DNA from: an uncultured Coriobacteriaceae bacterium
Lineage (GTDB): Bacteria; Actinomycetota; Coriobacteriia; Coriobacteriales; Atopobiaceae
Length of the DNA stretch: 32,888 nt
Assembly (NCBI GenBank): GCA_902766445.1
Contig: CACXDP010000179.1
Coordinates: 1-32,888 of the forward strand
Reading direction: 5' to 3'
Shown: positions 8,767-15,104 of the stretch, one piece after another
Numbering within the stretch: position 1 is the stretch's first letter
Layout of the letters: every line of letters begins with the position of its first letter
Notes under the pieces: generated by a model
What the model saw: only the letters and a program-made list of their open reading frames with translations
What the model was told of the DNA's origin: nothing
The model's database searches: none
Position numbers and translations under genes: made by a program

Positions 8767-8807
8767 GCGGGCGTCGTGCACGGGAGGATTCCATGCACGA
8801 CGCCCGC
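8767..8807. terminator. Strong hairpin after the surface-protein pseudogene
   Basis: Perfect 14-bp GC-rich inverted repeat, arms 8767-8780 and 8794-8807, 13-nt loop, followed only by ATTTG. It is placed to end plus-strand transcription, although it lacks a real U tract. Confidence 0.55.
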
Positions 8808-8906
8808 ATTTGTGGCACACGGTATCTGGTGTTGCCATTCGCGGCTTGGCCAGCACACGTTCTCAAAAGTCGACATCTCACGAAGCGTCGGCCCGGCGGC
8901 GGGTTT

Positions 8907-8977
8907 CCCGCATGCCGTTGCCCGCAAAACGAGCAATATGTACCAATAGGGATTGGCGTAGGACGGGATGCCAGACA
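8907..8977 (+). other. Relic of a STAS-gene promoter region
   Basis: This stretch aligns over about 70 nt with 21387-21462, the region just upstream of the STAS gene. Shared blocks include CATGCC, CGCA.AAACG, AATAT, CAATA, ATTGGC, GGAC, GGG and TGCCAGAC. Similarity ends where the STAS start codon would be, and a hairpin follows instead. It is best read as the remains of a lost second STAS gene. The rest of the 349-nt gap 8701-9049 holds only the two hairpins listed separately. Confidence 0.6.
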
Positions 8978-8978
8978 G

Positions 8979-9019
8979 AAGGTTCTGCCAGCTGAGCTGG
9001 GCTCAGCTGGCAGAACCTT
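8979..9019 (-). terminator. 18-bp hairpin downstream of precursor B
   Basis: Perfect 18-bp inverted repeat (8979-8996 and 9002-9019) with a 5-nt loop, 30 nt beyond the precursor B stop. On the minus strand only a weak T-rich tail (TTCTGTCT) follows. It may terminate or protect the 3' end of the precursor mRNA. Confidence 0.6.
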
Positions 9020-9049
9020 CCGGCATTGCTTCGTTGGATGCGGGCCGAG

Positions 9050-9508
9050 TTAGCTTATGCGTATGGACGGGTTGTACTCGCCGTAGCCATGGTAGAATTC
9101 GGCCCCGCATTTGGCGCACTTCTTCTTCCTGGTCGCGAAGAATTTATTGTGGTTGAGCATATACAGTTGCCCTCCGCAGTTCGGGCACTTGACTCTCGTC
9201 GGCGGGTTGTCGTAGGTCACGGATGCCGCGTAACATTCGTCGTTGGACCAGCACCAGCTGCCCGGTTCCACCGTGGCCGCGCAGCCCTGCGTGAGCCAGT
9301 CGCGGTCCGAACCGCCTGCGACTGCCGCGAGCTCGTCGGCGGAGAGCTCCTCGTCCTCCACCTTCGTACGTGCCTTTACCTCGGACAGCGCCTTCTGCGC
9401 CTCCTCCTCGGTGGCCTCGATGCCGCCCGCTGCCAGTGCCGTCGCAGCCTCCTGTGCGGTAGTCGCTGCCATCAGAGCTTCCCTTACCTTCTCGCTCAGC
9501 TCTGCCAT
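9050..9508 (-). CDS. Precursor B: Nif11-type leader, seven-Cys core
   Basis: A 152-aa RiPP precursor. The leader (1-66, MAELSEKVREAL...) ends LSADELAAVAGG with the double-Gly cleavage site at 65-66. The 86-aa core starts SDRDWLTQGCAATV and has cysteines at 76, 86, 92, 108, 111, 131 and 134: C-X9-C-X5-C-X15-CXXC-X19-CXXC. The first three lie in the family block GCAATVEPGSWCWSNDEC. The last four form CPNCGGQLY and CAKCGAEFY, which look like a zinc ribbon. The start at 9508 has GAGAGGAGAA in front. It is the last gene on this minus-strand run, 119 nt after the phosphatase, with its own promoter. Likely modified by radical SAM 2 and/or 3 and exported by the C39-ABC transporter (inferred). Confidence 0.88.
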   Translation of the reverse strand: MAELSEKVREALMAATTAQEAATALAAGGIEATEEEAQKALSEVKARTKVEDEELSADELAAVAGGSDRDWLTQGCAATVEPGSWCWSNDECYAASVTYDNPPTRVKCPNCGGQLYMLNHNKFFATRKKKCAKCGAEFYHGYGEYNPSIRIS

Positions 9509-9569
9509 GCCGTTCTCCTCTCGTTCGGGACTCCTGCGCCGCTTCCGCACGGCGTATTACATTAGGTGA

Positions 9570-9615
9570 ATGTTGCCTTCCCCCTCGCGCCCCTGTCAAG
9601 GGGAAATCGGCGTGC
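9570..9615 (-). promoter_or_regulatory. Promoter of precursor B
   Basis: Minus-strand TTGACA (9599-9594), an 18-nt spacer and CAACAT (9575-9570). The same boxes with the same spacer occur before precursor E. The 22 nt at 9594-9615, including the -35 box, differ at a single base from 12377-12398 before precursor C, suggesting a shared activator or operator site next to the -35 box. Confidence 0.65.
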
Positions 9616-9627
9616 AGCTTCGAGGAG

Positions 9628-11793
9628 TTATCCGGTGGGGACGCCGTACTCCACGGCCAAGATCGTCACGTCGTCCGACTGCGCGATGCCCTCGGCCCAC
9701 GCTGCGACGTTTGCGCGGATGCCGCGCACGACGGCCTCCGGGCGTTCGTCGGGGTGGTCGGCGAGAAAGGCCTCGAGCCGGTCGATGCCGTACTCCTCCA
9801 CCTCGGCGTTCGTCGCCTCGCTTACGCCGTCGGTGTAGAGGACGAGCTCGTCTCCCGGCACAAGTGTCATCGTCCTCTGCTCGTACGTCATCGTGTCGAA
9901 TCCTCCCAGGACGAAGTTGCAGCCCTCGCTCAGCCAACGCCAGGTGCCGCCGCGCCCGTGTCGCAGCAGCGGGAAGTTGTGCCCTGCATTGACGTAGGTC
10001 AGAAGTCCGGACTGCCAGTCGAGCGTCGCGATCCACGCCGTGACGAACATGTCCGCCTCGTTGTTGTCGCACAGGTAGACGTTCGTCGCGGCTACGGCAT
10101 CGGCGGGCCTCATGCCCGAGGAGAGGTGGTTTTGAATCTCGGTCTTTGCGGCCATCATAAAGAGCGCCGCTGGTATTCCCTTGCCGCTCACGTCTGCGAC
10201 GAGAAAGGCGACCGTGTGGTCGTCCAGCTCAAAGAAGTCGTAGAAGTCGCCGCCCACCTCCTTGGCAGCATCCATCAAAGCGTAGAGGCTCACGGTCTCC
10301 ACGCCGGGGAAGGCCGGAAAGCTCCTGGGCAGCATTCCCTCCTGTATGGCCTTAGCGGTGACAAGCTCCGCCTCCATCTGGCGCCTCGCCGCGCCGATCC
10401 AGCCCTTGAGGGCGTCGACCGTGATGTTGATGCCCGCCGATAGCATCGCGAACTCGACGACATCTACCTCGCGTACGACCGTGTCGAGCCTCCCCTTGGT
10501 TATCTCGGCGAGTGAGGCGTTCACGCTATCGATCGGACTGCCCACGACCCTTCGCAACAAGAACGACGTGGCGACGAAGACGACTCCGAGTATGGCAAGC
10601 GAGGCGATGGACATCCAGAGCATCGGCTTGCCACGGTCCTCATACACCATGGAATACGGCATTTCCATGACGGCGTACGCGTCTGTCGTGCCGATGCGTG
10701 AGGCCGCCAAATACGCCAAATCAAGGCGCTGGTTGTCGGCGTGGTATATGGTCTCGTGCAACGCTCCGTCGCGTGCCGCTTCTTTCACGAGCAGCATGAG
10801 GGCCTTGTCAAAAGACCCGTCCGCAACTAGTGCGGGGTTATCGGACGCGAGAACGGAATCGCCGACAAGGATTGCCACGGTGCCGTCCTCCAGATCGTAG
10901 CCCGACACGAGGTGTGTGGCGAGCAGCTCGTCGGACAGTGCGGATTTGACCTTGTCGGACAAGCTTTCGTATGCGGGGTCTCCCTGCAATTCGTCGAGCA
11001 CCGTCCATCCGTTCGCAATGTGCGTCGTCAAGAACTCCAGCTCCCTGCGCATGTGTTCGTGGGCGGTCCGCCGCTCTCCCTCGGAAATCACGTTGAAGCC
11101 GAGGGCACAGACAAGCGCGTACACGAGCGCGAGCATGAGCAGCATATTCAGGCGAAGGATGACGTTCAGTTTGATATGGGCTCTCGTGTCGCGAAGGCGC
11201 AAGACGAGAAGGTCACACGCGATACTTGCGGCAGCCATGAGGACCGCATCCCCCGCCCCTTGGAGAGGTGCGAGTCCCAGGAAAAGGACGGACCTGGATG
11301 TCTGCTGTGCTACGATGAACGGCGCAAAGAACAGCAGGCTTGCAAGCGAGGAGACCAGAACGCACGAGACTGCCATGGTGGCATGCCTACGTGCGCCCTC
11401 TAAGCCTAGGTGCGACACACGCGCGAAGGATAGGCCGAGCGCGAGGCCAGTGAGGCCAAGGGGCAGTATTGAGTTTGACGGGAGCACAAAGTACTCGGTG
11501 ACGCTGAACGGTTGCAGCGCGACACGCGCATAGAGCAGGACGCCGCCAATCAAGCCCAAGGCGCACCCCAGGCGCCATCCCAGGAGTAGTGCTGCGATGG
11601 CCACGGGTACGAGAATCCCCATAAGGCACGTTGCGATGGCATCGTTTGCGATGATTTCGATTATGCCGAGGCGCGTGGCCACCATTGCGGCGCATACAAT
11701 CAGCAGGGCAGAGAACGTGGCCCCCCTCATCTCGTCTCGAGTGTCGGCGAGGAGTCCCCGACCCGCGCGTCCCATGAGAATGTCCTCGCTCAT
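9628..11793 (-). CDS. Membrane SpoIIE/PP2C serine phosphatase with sensor domain
   Basis: A 721-aa protein. The first 235 residues hold about six or seven hydrophobic helices. A presumed extracytoplasmic sensor region follows (about 235-400), then another membrane helix (LWMSIASLAILGVVFVA), a HAMP-like linker, and a C-terminal PP2C domain of the SpoIIE/RsbU class. The PP2C motifs are EVGGDFYDFF, LVADVSGKGIPAALFMM, YVNAGHNFPLL, ELVLYTDGVSEATN and QSDDVTILAVEY; their Asp residues bind the catalytic metals. The start at 11793 has AGGAAGGA upstream. The gene sits between precursors C and B on the same strand. Phosphatases of this class dephosphorylate STAS antagonists such as the one at 21464, releasing an anti-sigma kinase's target; that it acts on this one is inferred. 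Confidence 0.88.
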   Translation of the reverse strand: MSEDILMGRAGRGLLADTRDEMRGATFSALLIVCAAMVATRLGIIEIIANDAIATCLMGILVPVAIAALLLGWRLGCALGLIGGVLLYARVALQPFSVTEYFVLPSNSILPLGLTGLALGLSFARVSHLGLEGARRHATMAVSCVLVSSLASLLFFAPFIVAQQTSRSVLFLGLAPLQGAGDAVLMAAASIACDLLVLRLRDTRAHIKLNVILRLNMLLMLALVYALVCALGFNVISEGERRTAHEHMRRELEFLTTHIANGWTVLDELQGDPAYESLSDKVKSALSDELLATHLVSGYDLEDGTVAILVGDSVLASDNPALVADGSFDKALMLLVKEAARDGALHETIYHADNQRLDLAYLAASRIGTTDAYAVMEMPYSMVYEDRGKPMLWMSIASLAILGVVFVATSFLLRRVVGSPIDSVNASLAEITKGRLDTVVREVDVVEFAMLSAGINITVDALKGWIGAARRQMEAELVTAKAIQEGMLPRSFPAFPGVETVSLYALMDAAKEVGGDFYDFFELDDHTVAFLVADVSGKGIPAALFMMAAKTEIQNHLSSGMRPADAVAATNVYLCDNNEADMFVTAWIATLDWQSGLLTYVNAGHNFPLLRHGRGGTWRWLSEGCNFVLGGFDTMTYEQRTMTLVPGDELVLYTDGVSEATNAEVEEYGIDRLEAFLADHPDERPEAVVRGIRANVAAWAEGIAQSDDVTILAVEYGVPTG

Positions 11794-11830
11794 CGCCACG
11801 TCCTTCCTGACGACAATTATCGCGACAGAA

Positions 11831-11866
11831 CGGGCCATTCGTCGAGCGTGCACGACGAATGGCCCG
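11831..11866 (-). terminator. 14-bp hairpin downstream of precursor C
   Basis: Perfect inverted repeat CGGGCCATTCGTCG (11831-11844) / CGACGAATGGCCCG (11853-11866), 8-nt loop, 22 nt after the precursor C stop and before the phosphatase start. There is no U tract, so partial read-through into the phosphatase is plausible. Confidence 0.6.
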
Positions 11867-11888
11867 CCTCATGCTTGGGAAAAGCCCA

Positions 11889-12311
11889 TCAATCGCCGAG
11901 GGCCTCGTATACTGCTCCGCACGAGATGCACTTCGCAAAGAGCCCCTTCGGCTCGCGATGCGTATAGAGGACCCCCCAGCACTTCCAACAGCGTTGCTTC
12001 TTGGGCTCATGGCTGTACCTAACGTCAATCATGGCGCAGGAGTCTTCGGACCAACACCAGCTGCCCCCCTCCACCGTGGCCGCGCAGCCCTCCGTGAGCC
12101 AGTCGCGTTCCGCGCCGCCCGCGAAGGCCGCGAGCTCGTCTACGGACAGCTCCTCGTCCGCACCCTTTGCACGCGCCTTTGCCTCGCGCAACGCCCTCTC
12201 CGCATTCTCGGTGGTGGCCTCGATTCCTGCGGCCGCGAGCGCTGCGGCGGCCTCCTCCGTAGTGGCCGATGCGAGCAGCGCCTCCTGCGTGTTCTCGCTC
12301 AGCTCCGCCAT
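11889..12311 (-). CDS. Precursor C: Nif11-type leader, seven-Cys core
   Basis: A 140-aa RiPP precursor of the same family as B, D and E. The leader (1-66) ends LSVDELAAFAGG. The 74-aa core starts AERDWLTEGCAATV and has cysteines at 76, 86, 92, 108, 111, 128 and 131, with the same C-X9-C-X5-C-X15-CXXC spacing and a shorter X16 before the last CXXC. The zinc-ribbon-like part reads CWKCWGVLY and CISCGAVY. The start has AAAGGAGG upstream. It is divergent from radical SAM 2 (157 nt between starts), an arrangement repeated for precursor E and radical SAM 3. This pairing suggests C is the main substrate of enzyme 2, which is an inference. Confidence 0.88.
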   Translation of the reverse strand: MAELSENTQEALLASATTEEAAAALAAAGIEATTENAERALREAKARAKGADEELSVDELAAFAGGAERDWLTEGCAATVEGGSWCWSEDSCAMIDVRYSHEPKKQRCWKCWGVLYTHREPKGLFAKCISCGAVYEALGD

Positions 12312-12376
12312 GTCCGCCTCCTTTCGTCTGGGTCAATGAAACACACACATTTGACGGTTCCCAATCCCTTTGGTCT

Positions 12377-12398
12377 TGTCAAGGGGCAATCGGCGTGC
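12377..12398 (-). promoter_or_regulatory. -35 region of precursor C promoter
   Basis: Minus-strand TTGACA (12382-12377) with the upstream sequence GCACGCCGATTGCCCC, identical but for one base to the region before precursor B. A -10 box matching CAACAT is not present at 18 nt; the -10 is uncertain. Confidence 0.5.
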
Positions 12399-12404
12399 GG
12401 GGCG

Positions 12405-12433
12405 TTGTCTGCGCGCTCTGCGTGGGCTATACT
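12405..12433 (+). promoter_or_regulatory. Promoter of radical SAM 2
   Basis: TTGTCT (12405-12410), a 17-nt spacer and TATACT (12428-12433), a near-consensus housekeeping promoter 35 nt before the ATG. It lies back to back with the precursor C -35 region, 7 nt from the conserved 22-nt block. Confidence 0.65.
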
Positions 12434-12468
12434 TTTGCGGCGATTTACGATAGGGGAGAGGAGCGAGC

Positions 12469-13887
12469 ATGGTTGACGTGGCGAGCGGGGGGCAGGCGCG
12501 ACACTACATCCTCACGCCTTGGTGGTCGCTGCGCGGGTGGAAGCTTCTACCCTATGCGATACAGCATCTGTCATACCCCCACACGGAGTTCTTCCGTGAG
12601 GACGTGTTTCGTCTCTTGGAGGCGTGCGACGGGCGAACCGAGGTGCGCTGGGACGGACTTGACGACAGGCAGAGGGCTCGCTACGACCACTGGGAGCAAA
12701 ACGGCTTCATTCGCCGCTGCGGCCCCGATGAGAGCTTGCGACCGGAGCAGGAGTACCGCTTCTATCCCGTGCGGTTCAAAGAATCCGTGCAGTGGTCAAT
12801 CACGGGCCGGTGCAACTTCCGCTGCAGGCACTGCTTCATGTCCGCGCCGCACGCCGCGCAGGGCGAGCCGAGCTGGGATCAGCTCATGGCGATGCTCGAC
12901 GCATTCGAGCGCTGTGGCATCAAGGTCATGAACCTCACGGGCGGGGAGCCCATGGTGCGGGCGGACTTCTGGGAGCTGGTGGACGAGATTCTGCGCCGCG
13001 GCATGTGCGTGTCGACCATCTACTCCAATGGCCTGCTCGTCACGGACGAGTTCCTGGACGGGCTGGAGGCGCGTGGGTTGCAGCCGGCCATACAGTTCAG
13101 CTTCGACGGGGTTGGCTGGCACGACTGGATGCGCGGCGTCCCGGGCGCCGAGCGGATTGTGGTGGACGCCATGAGGCGCTGCCGGGAGCGGGGGGTGCCC
13201 ACTACCGCATCCATGGTCATCTGCCGCGAGAGCGTCGGCACCATACGCGAGTCGGTCAACCTACTGGCGTCGCTCGGTTGTCGCATGCTCAAGGTGGGCA
13301 ACGCCTCGCCGCAGGGCGAGTGGCTCGACCAGCCCGAGCACTACCTCACGCAGGAGGAGACCTACGAGGCGTTCCTGGAGTACATACCGCGCTTCTTCGA
13401 GGACGGGGCACCCATCACGCTGGGCCTAGAGGGGTTCTTTACCTACGACCGTCAGCGGGGTGAGATCGGCTCGCCCCAGGAGAAGCGGGTGGACGAGGGG
13501 AACTTCGCACGGGCCCTCATGTGCGGCCACGTGCGCCGAGAGATGTACGTCAGTCCCAAGGGCAACGTGCTGCCCTGCATGTCCATGGTCGGAGGCCCCA
13601 TCGAGGAGAAGTTCCCAAACATGCTCGAGGTGCCGCTGGAGCAGATTCTGGACGACGGGTCGCTGTACATGGACATCACGAACCTCCGTGTGAGCGACTT
13701 CATGGCGCACAACCCCGATTGTGCCGCGTGCGAGTGGCGCACGCAATGCTGCGGTGGCTGCCGTGCCGTCGCGGTGAGGGACGGAAGCACGAACTACCTC
13801 GCGAAGGACATGATTACCTGCGAGTACTACAGGGGCGGCTGGAAGACCCGCAAGGACGAGCTGCTGAGCGGCCTGGGGCTTCTTTAG
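12469..13887 (+). CDS. Radical SAM/SPASM peptide maturase 2
   Basis: A 472-aa enzyme. After about 100 N-terminal residues (HYILTPWWSLRGWKLLPYAIQ...) comes the cluster motif CNFRCRHC (C115, C119, C122), then LTGGEPM. The SPASM part carries LMCGHVRREMYVSPKGNVLPCMS, NPDCAACEWRTQCCGGC and MITCEYYRGGW. The ribosome site GAGAGGAG precedes the ATG. It is nearly the same length as and highly similar to radical SAM 3, including at DNA level, so the two are a recent duplicate pair. Substrates are expected among precursors B-E. Its stop codon overlaps the stop of the convergent precursor D gene by 4 nt. Candidate products are Cys thioethers, as SPASM maturases of Cys-rich Nif11 peptides commonly make; not shown here. 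Confidence 0.92.
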   Translation: MVDVASGGQARHYILTPWWSLRGWKLLPYAIQHLSYPHTEFFREDVFRLLEACDGRTEVRWDGLDDRQRARYDHWEQNGFIRRCGPDESLRPEQEYRFYPVRFKESVQWSITGRCNFRCRHCFMSAPHAAQGEPSWDQLMAMLDAFERCGIKVMNLTGGEPMVRADFWELVDEILRRGMCVSTIYSNGLLVTDEFLDGLEARGLQPAIQFSFDGVGWHDWMRGVPGAERIVVDAMRRCRERGVPTTASMVICRESVGTIRESVNLLASLGCRMLKVGNASPQGEWLDQPEHYLTQEETYEAFLEYIPRFFEDGAPITLGLEGFFTYDRQRGEIGSPQEKRVDEGNFARALMCGHVRREMYVSPKGNVLPCMSMVGGPIEEKFPNMLEVPLEQILDDGSLYMDITNLRVSDFMAHNPDCAACEWRTQCCGGCRAVAVRDGSTNYLAKDMITCEYYRGGWKTRKDELLSGLGLL

Positions 13888-14309
13888 AGCCCGTATGCCG
13901 GATTGTACATGTAGTACCCGCATCCAGGACATGCCAGGTACTTGGCCAGTCGTATGTCGGAGTTGCTTGGGACCATGCCCGCGCCGCATTTGGGGCAGGG
14001 GTAGGTGGCGCGGTGGTTGTAGTACACGACATCCCATGAGTGGCAGCTGTCGTTGGACCAGCACCAGCTTCCCGACTCCACCGTGGCCGCGCAGCCGTCC
14101 CTCCCGAAGTCGCGACGCGTGCCTCCGCCAACAGCCGCGAGCTCGTCGACGGAAAGCTCGTCCTCGCCGCGTCGTGCGCACGCCTCCCTCCATATGCGTC
14201 TGGCCATCTCGTCGTCGGCGTCGATGCCCTCGGCTGCGAGCGTCGCCGCCACGTCCTGCGCGCTGGCTGCGGACAGTAGCGCCTCCCTGGCCTTTTCGCT
14301 CAGTTCCAT
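13884..14309 (-). CDS. Precursor D: Nif11-type leader, seven-Cys core
   Basis: A 141-aa RiPP precursor, the most divergent of the B-E set. The leader (1-63) ends LSVDELAAVGGG, with Gly replacing the Ala of VAGG. The 78-aa core starts TRRDFGRDGCAATV (the DWLT of the others is changed to DFGR) and keeps cysteines at 73, 83, 89, 105, 108, 127 and 130 with the common spacing. The ribbon part is CPKCGAGMV and CPGCGYYMY. The start at 14309 has AGGAGG 12 nt upstream; an ATG at 14321 abuts the AGGAGG and is unlikely. It follows precursor E on the same strand and shows no promoter of its own, so it is probably co-transcribed through the hairpin at 14335-14371. Its 3' end overlaps radical SAM 2 convergently. 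Confidence 0.85.
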   Translation of the reverse strand: MELSEKAREALLSAASAQDVAATLAAEGIDADDEMARRIWREACARRGEDELSVDELAAVGGGTRRDFGRDGCAATVESGSWCWSNDSCHSWDVVYYNHRATYPCPKCGAGMVPSNSDIRLAKYLACPGCGYYMYNPAYGL

Positions 14310-14334
14310 GGGTCCCACCATCCTCCTATGCGCG

Positions 14335-14371
14335 GGCGGGATGCGAGGCAGTGCTAGCCCCGCATCCCGCC
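14335..14371 (-). terminator. Hairpin between precursors E and D
   Basis: Perfect 11-bp inverted repeat GGCGGGATGCG (14335-14345) / CGCATCCCGCC (14361-14371), 15-nt loop, in the 85-nt gap between two co-directional precursor genes. No U tract; likely a partial terminator or RNA-stability hairpin setting the E:D ratio. Confidence 0.5.
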
Positions 14372-14394
14372 TGACTGTCATTGCCTGGTCGCTA

Positions 14395-14868
14395 TCAGTA
14401 GAAAGAAACCTGCGTGTTGGAGTTAGGGGACGTGCCTGAGCTCTGGTATGCTCCGCACCGGCGGCAGCGACTGTACCGATACGATGCCCATGATGGGCCC
14501 TCATAGTAGAGCGTCCCTCCGCACTCCTTGCACTGGCCCTTTGCCGGCGCGTTGTCGTACGTGACATCCGCAACCGAGCAGGCGTCGTCGGACCAGCACC
14601 AGCTGCCCGGTTCCACCGTGGCCGCGCAGCCCTGCGTGAGCCAGTCGAGGTCCCCGCCGCCCGCAACGGCAGCGAGTTCGTCGGGGGATAGCTCGGCGTC
14701 GCCCTCCCCTGCGTTCGCCCTCGCTGCGCGTGTCCTCGCCTCGTTCAGAGCCTTCTCCGCCTCTGCCTCGCTGAGCTGGATACCATCCTCCGCGAGCGCC
14801 GCCGTGGCCTCCTCTGCGGTGGTCGCCGCGAGCAGTGCCTCCTGTACCTTCTTGCTCAGATCCGCCAT
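14395..14868 (-). CDS. Precursor E: Nif11-type leader, seven-Cys core
   Basis: A 157-aa RiPP precursor. The leader (1-71) is slightly longer than in B and C because of an Ala/Gly/Glu-rich insertion (about 48-57) and ends LSPDELAAVAGG. The 86-aa core starts GDLDWLTQGCAATV and has cysteines at 81, 91, 97, 113, 116, 135 and 138 (X9, X5, X15, X2, X18, X2). The ribbon part is CKECGGTLYY and CRRCGAYQ, with a Ser/Asn-rich tail. The start has GAGAGGAGA upstream. It is divergent from radical SAM 3, with 236 nt between starts, and its 5' untranslated region resembles that of precursor B. Likely the partner substrate of radical SAM 3 (inferred). Confidence 0.88.
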   Translation of the reverse strand: MADLSKKVQEALLAATTAEEATAALAEDGIQLSEAEAEKALNEARTRAARANAGEGDAELSPDELAAVAGGGDLDWLTQGCAATVEPGSWCWSDDACSVADVTYDNAPAKGQCKECGGTLYYEGPSWASYRYSRCRRCGAYQSSGTSPNSNTQVSFY

Positions 14869-14929
14869 GCCTGCCTCTCCTCTCTGTGGGCTTTCCTGCG
14901 TCGCGCCAGCGCCGCATCACTCTGGACTT

Positions 14930-14959
14930 ATGTTGCCCCCTCCATGGCGATTCTGTCAA
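14930..14959 (-). promoter_or_regulatory. Promoter of precursor E
   Basis: Minus-strand TTGACA (14959-14954), 18-nt spacer and CAACAT (14935-14930), identical in boxes and spacing to the precursor B promoter. The sequence upstream of the -35 box is not shared with B and C. Confidence 0.65.
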
Positions 14960-15104
14960 GGGAGTGTGTCGCGGGTCCGCAGACGGCAACGCCGTATCGG
15001 CTGCGGCACAACTATCTGTGTCACCGCCTCCCTCGTTTCGTGCGGGACATAGTGCTAGGATGGATGCATCTCGGGAGAACCTGTGGTTCGTAGGGGGTCG
15101 TCAC

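Noticed and set aside
9050-14868. Precursors B-E as ordinary small zinc-ribbon proteins
   Set aside because: Each has a complete Nif11-type leader ending in double Gly and lies beside SPASM maturases and a C39 exporter.
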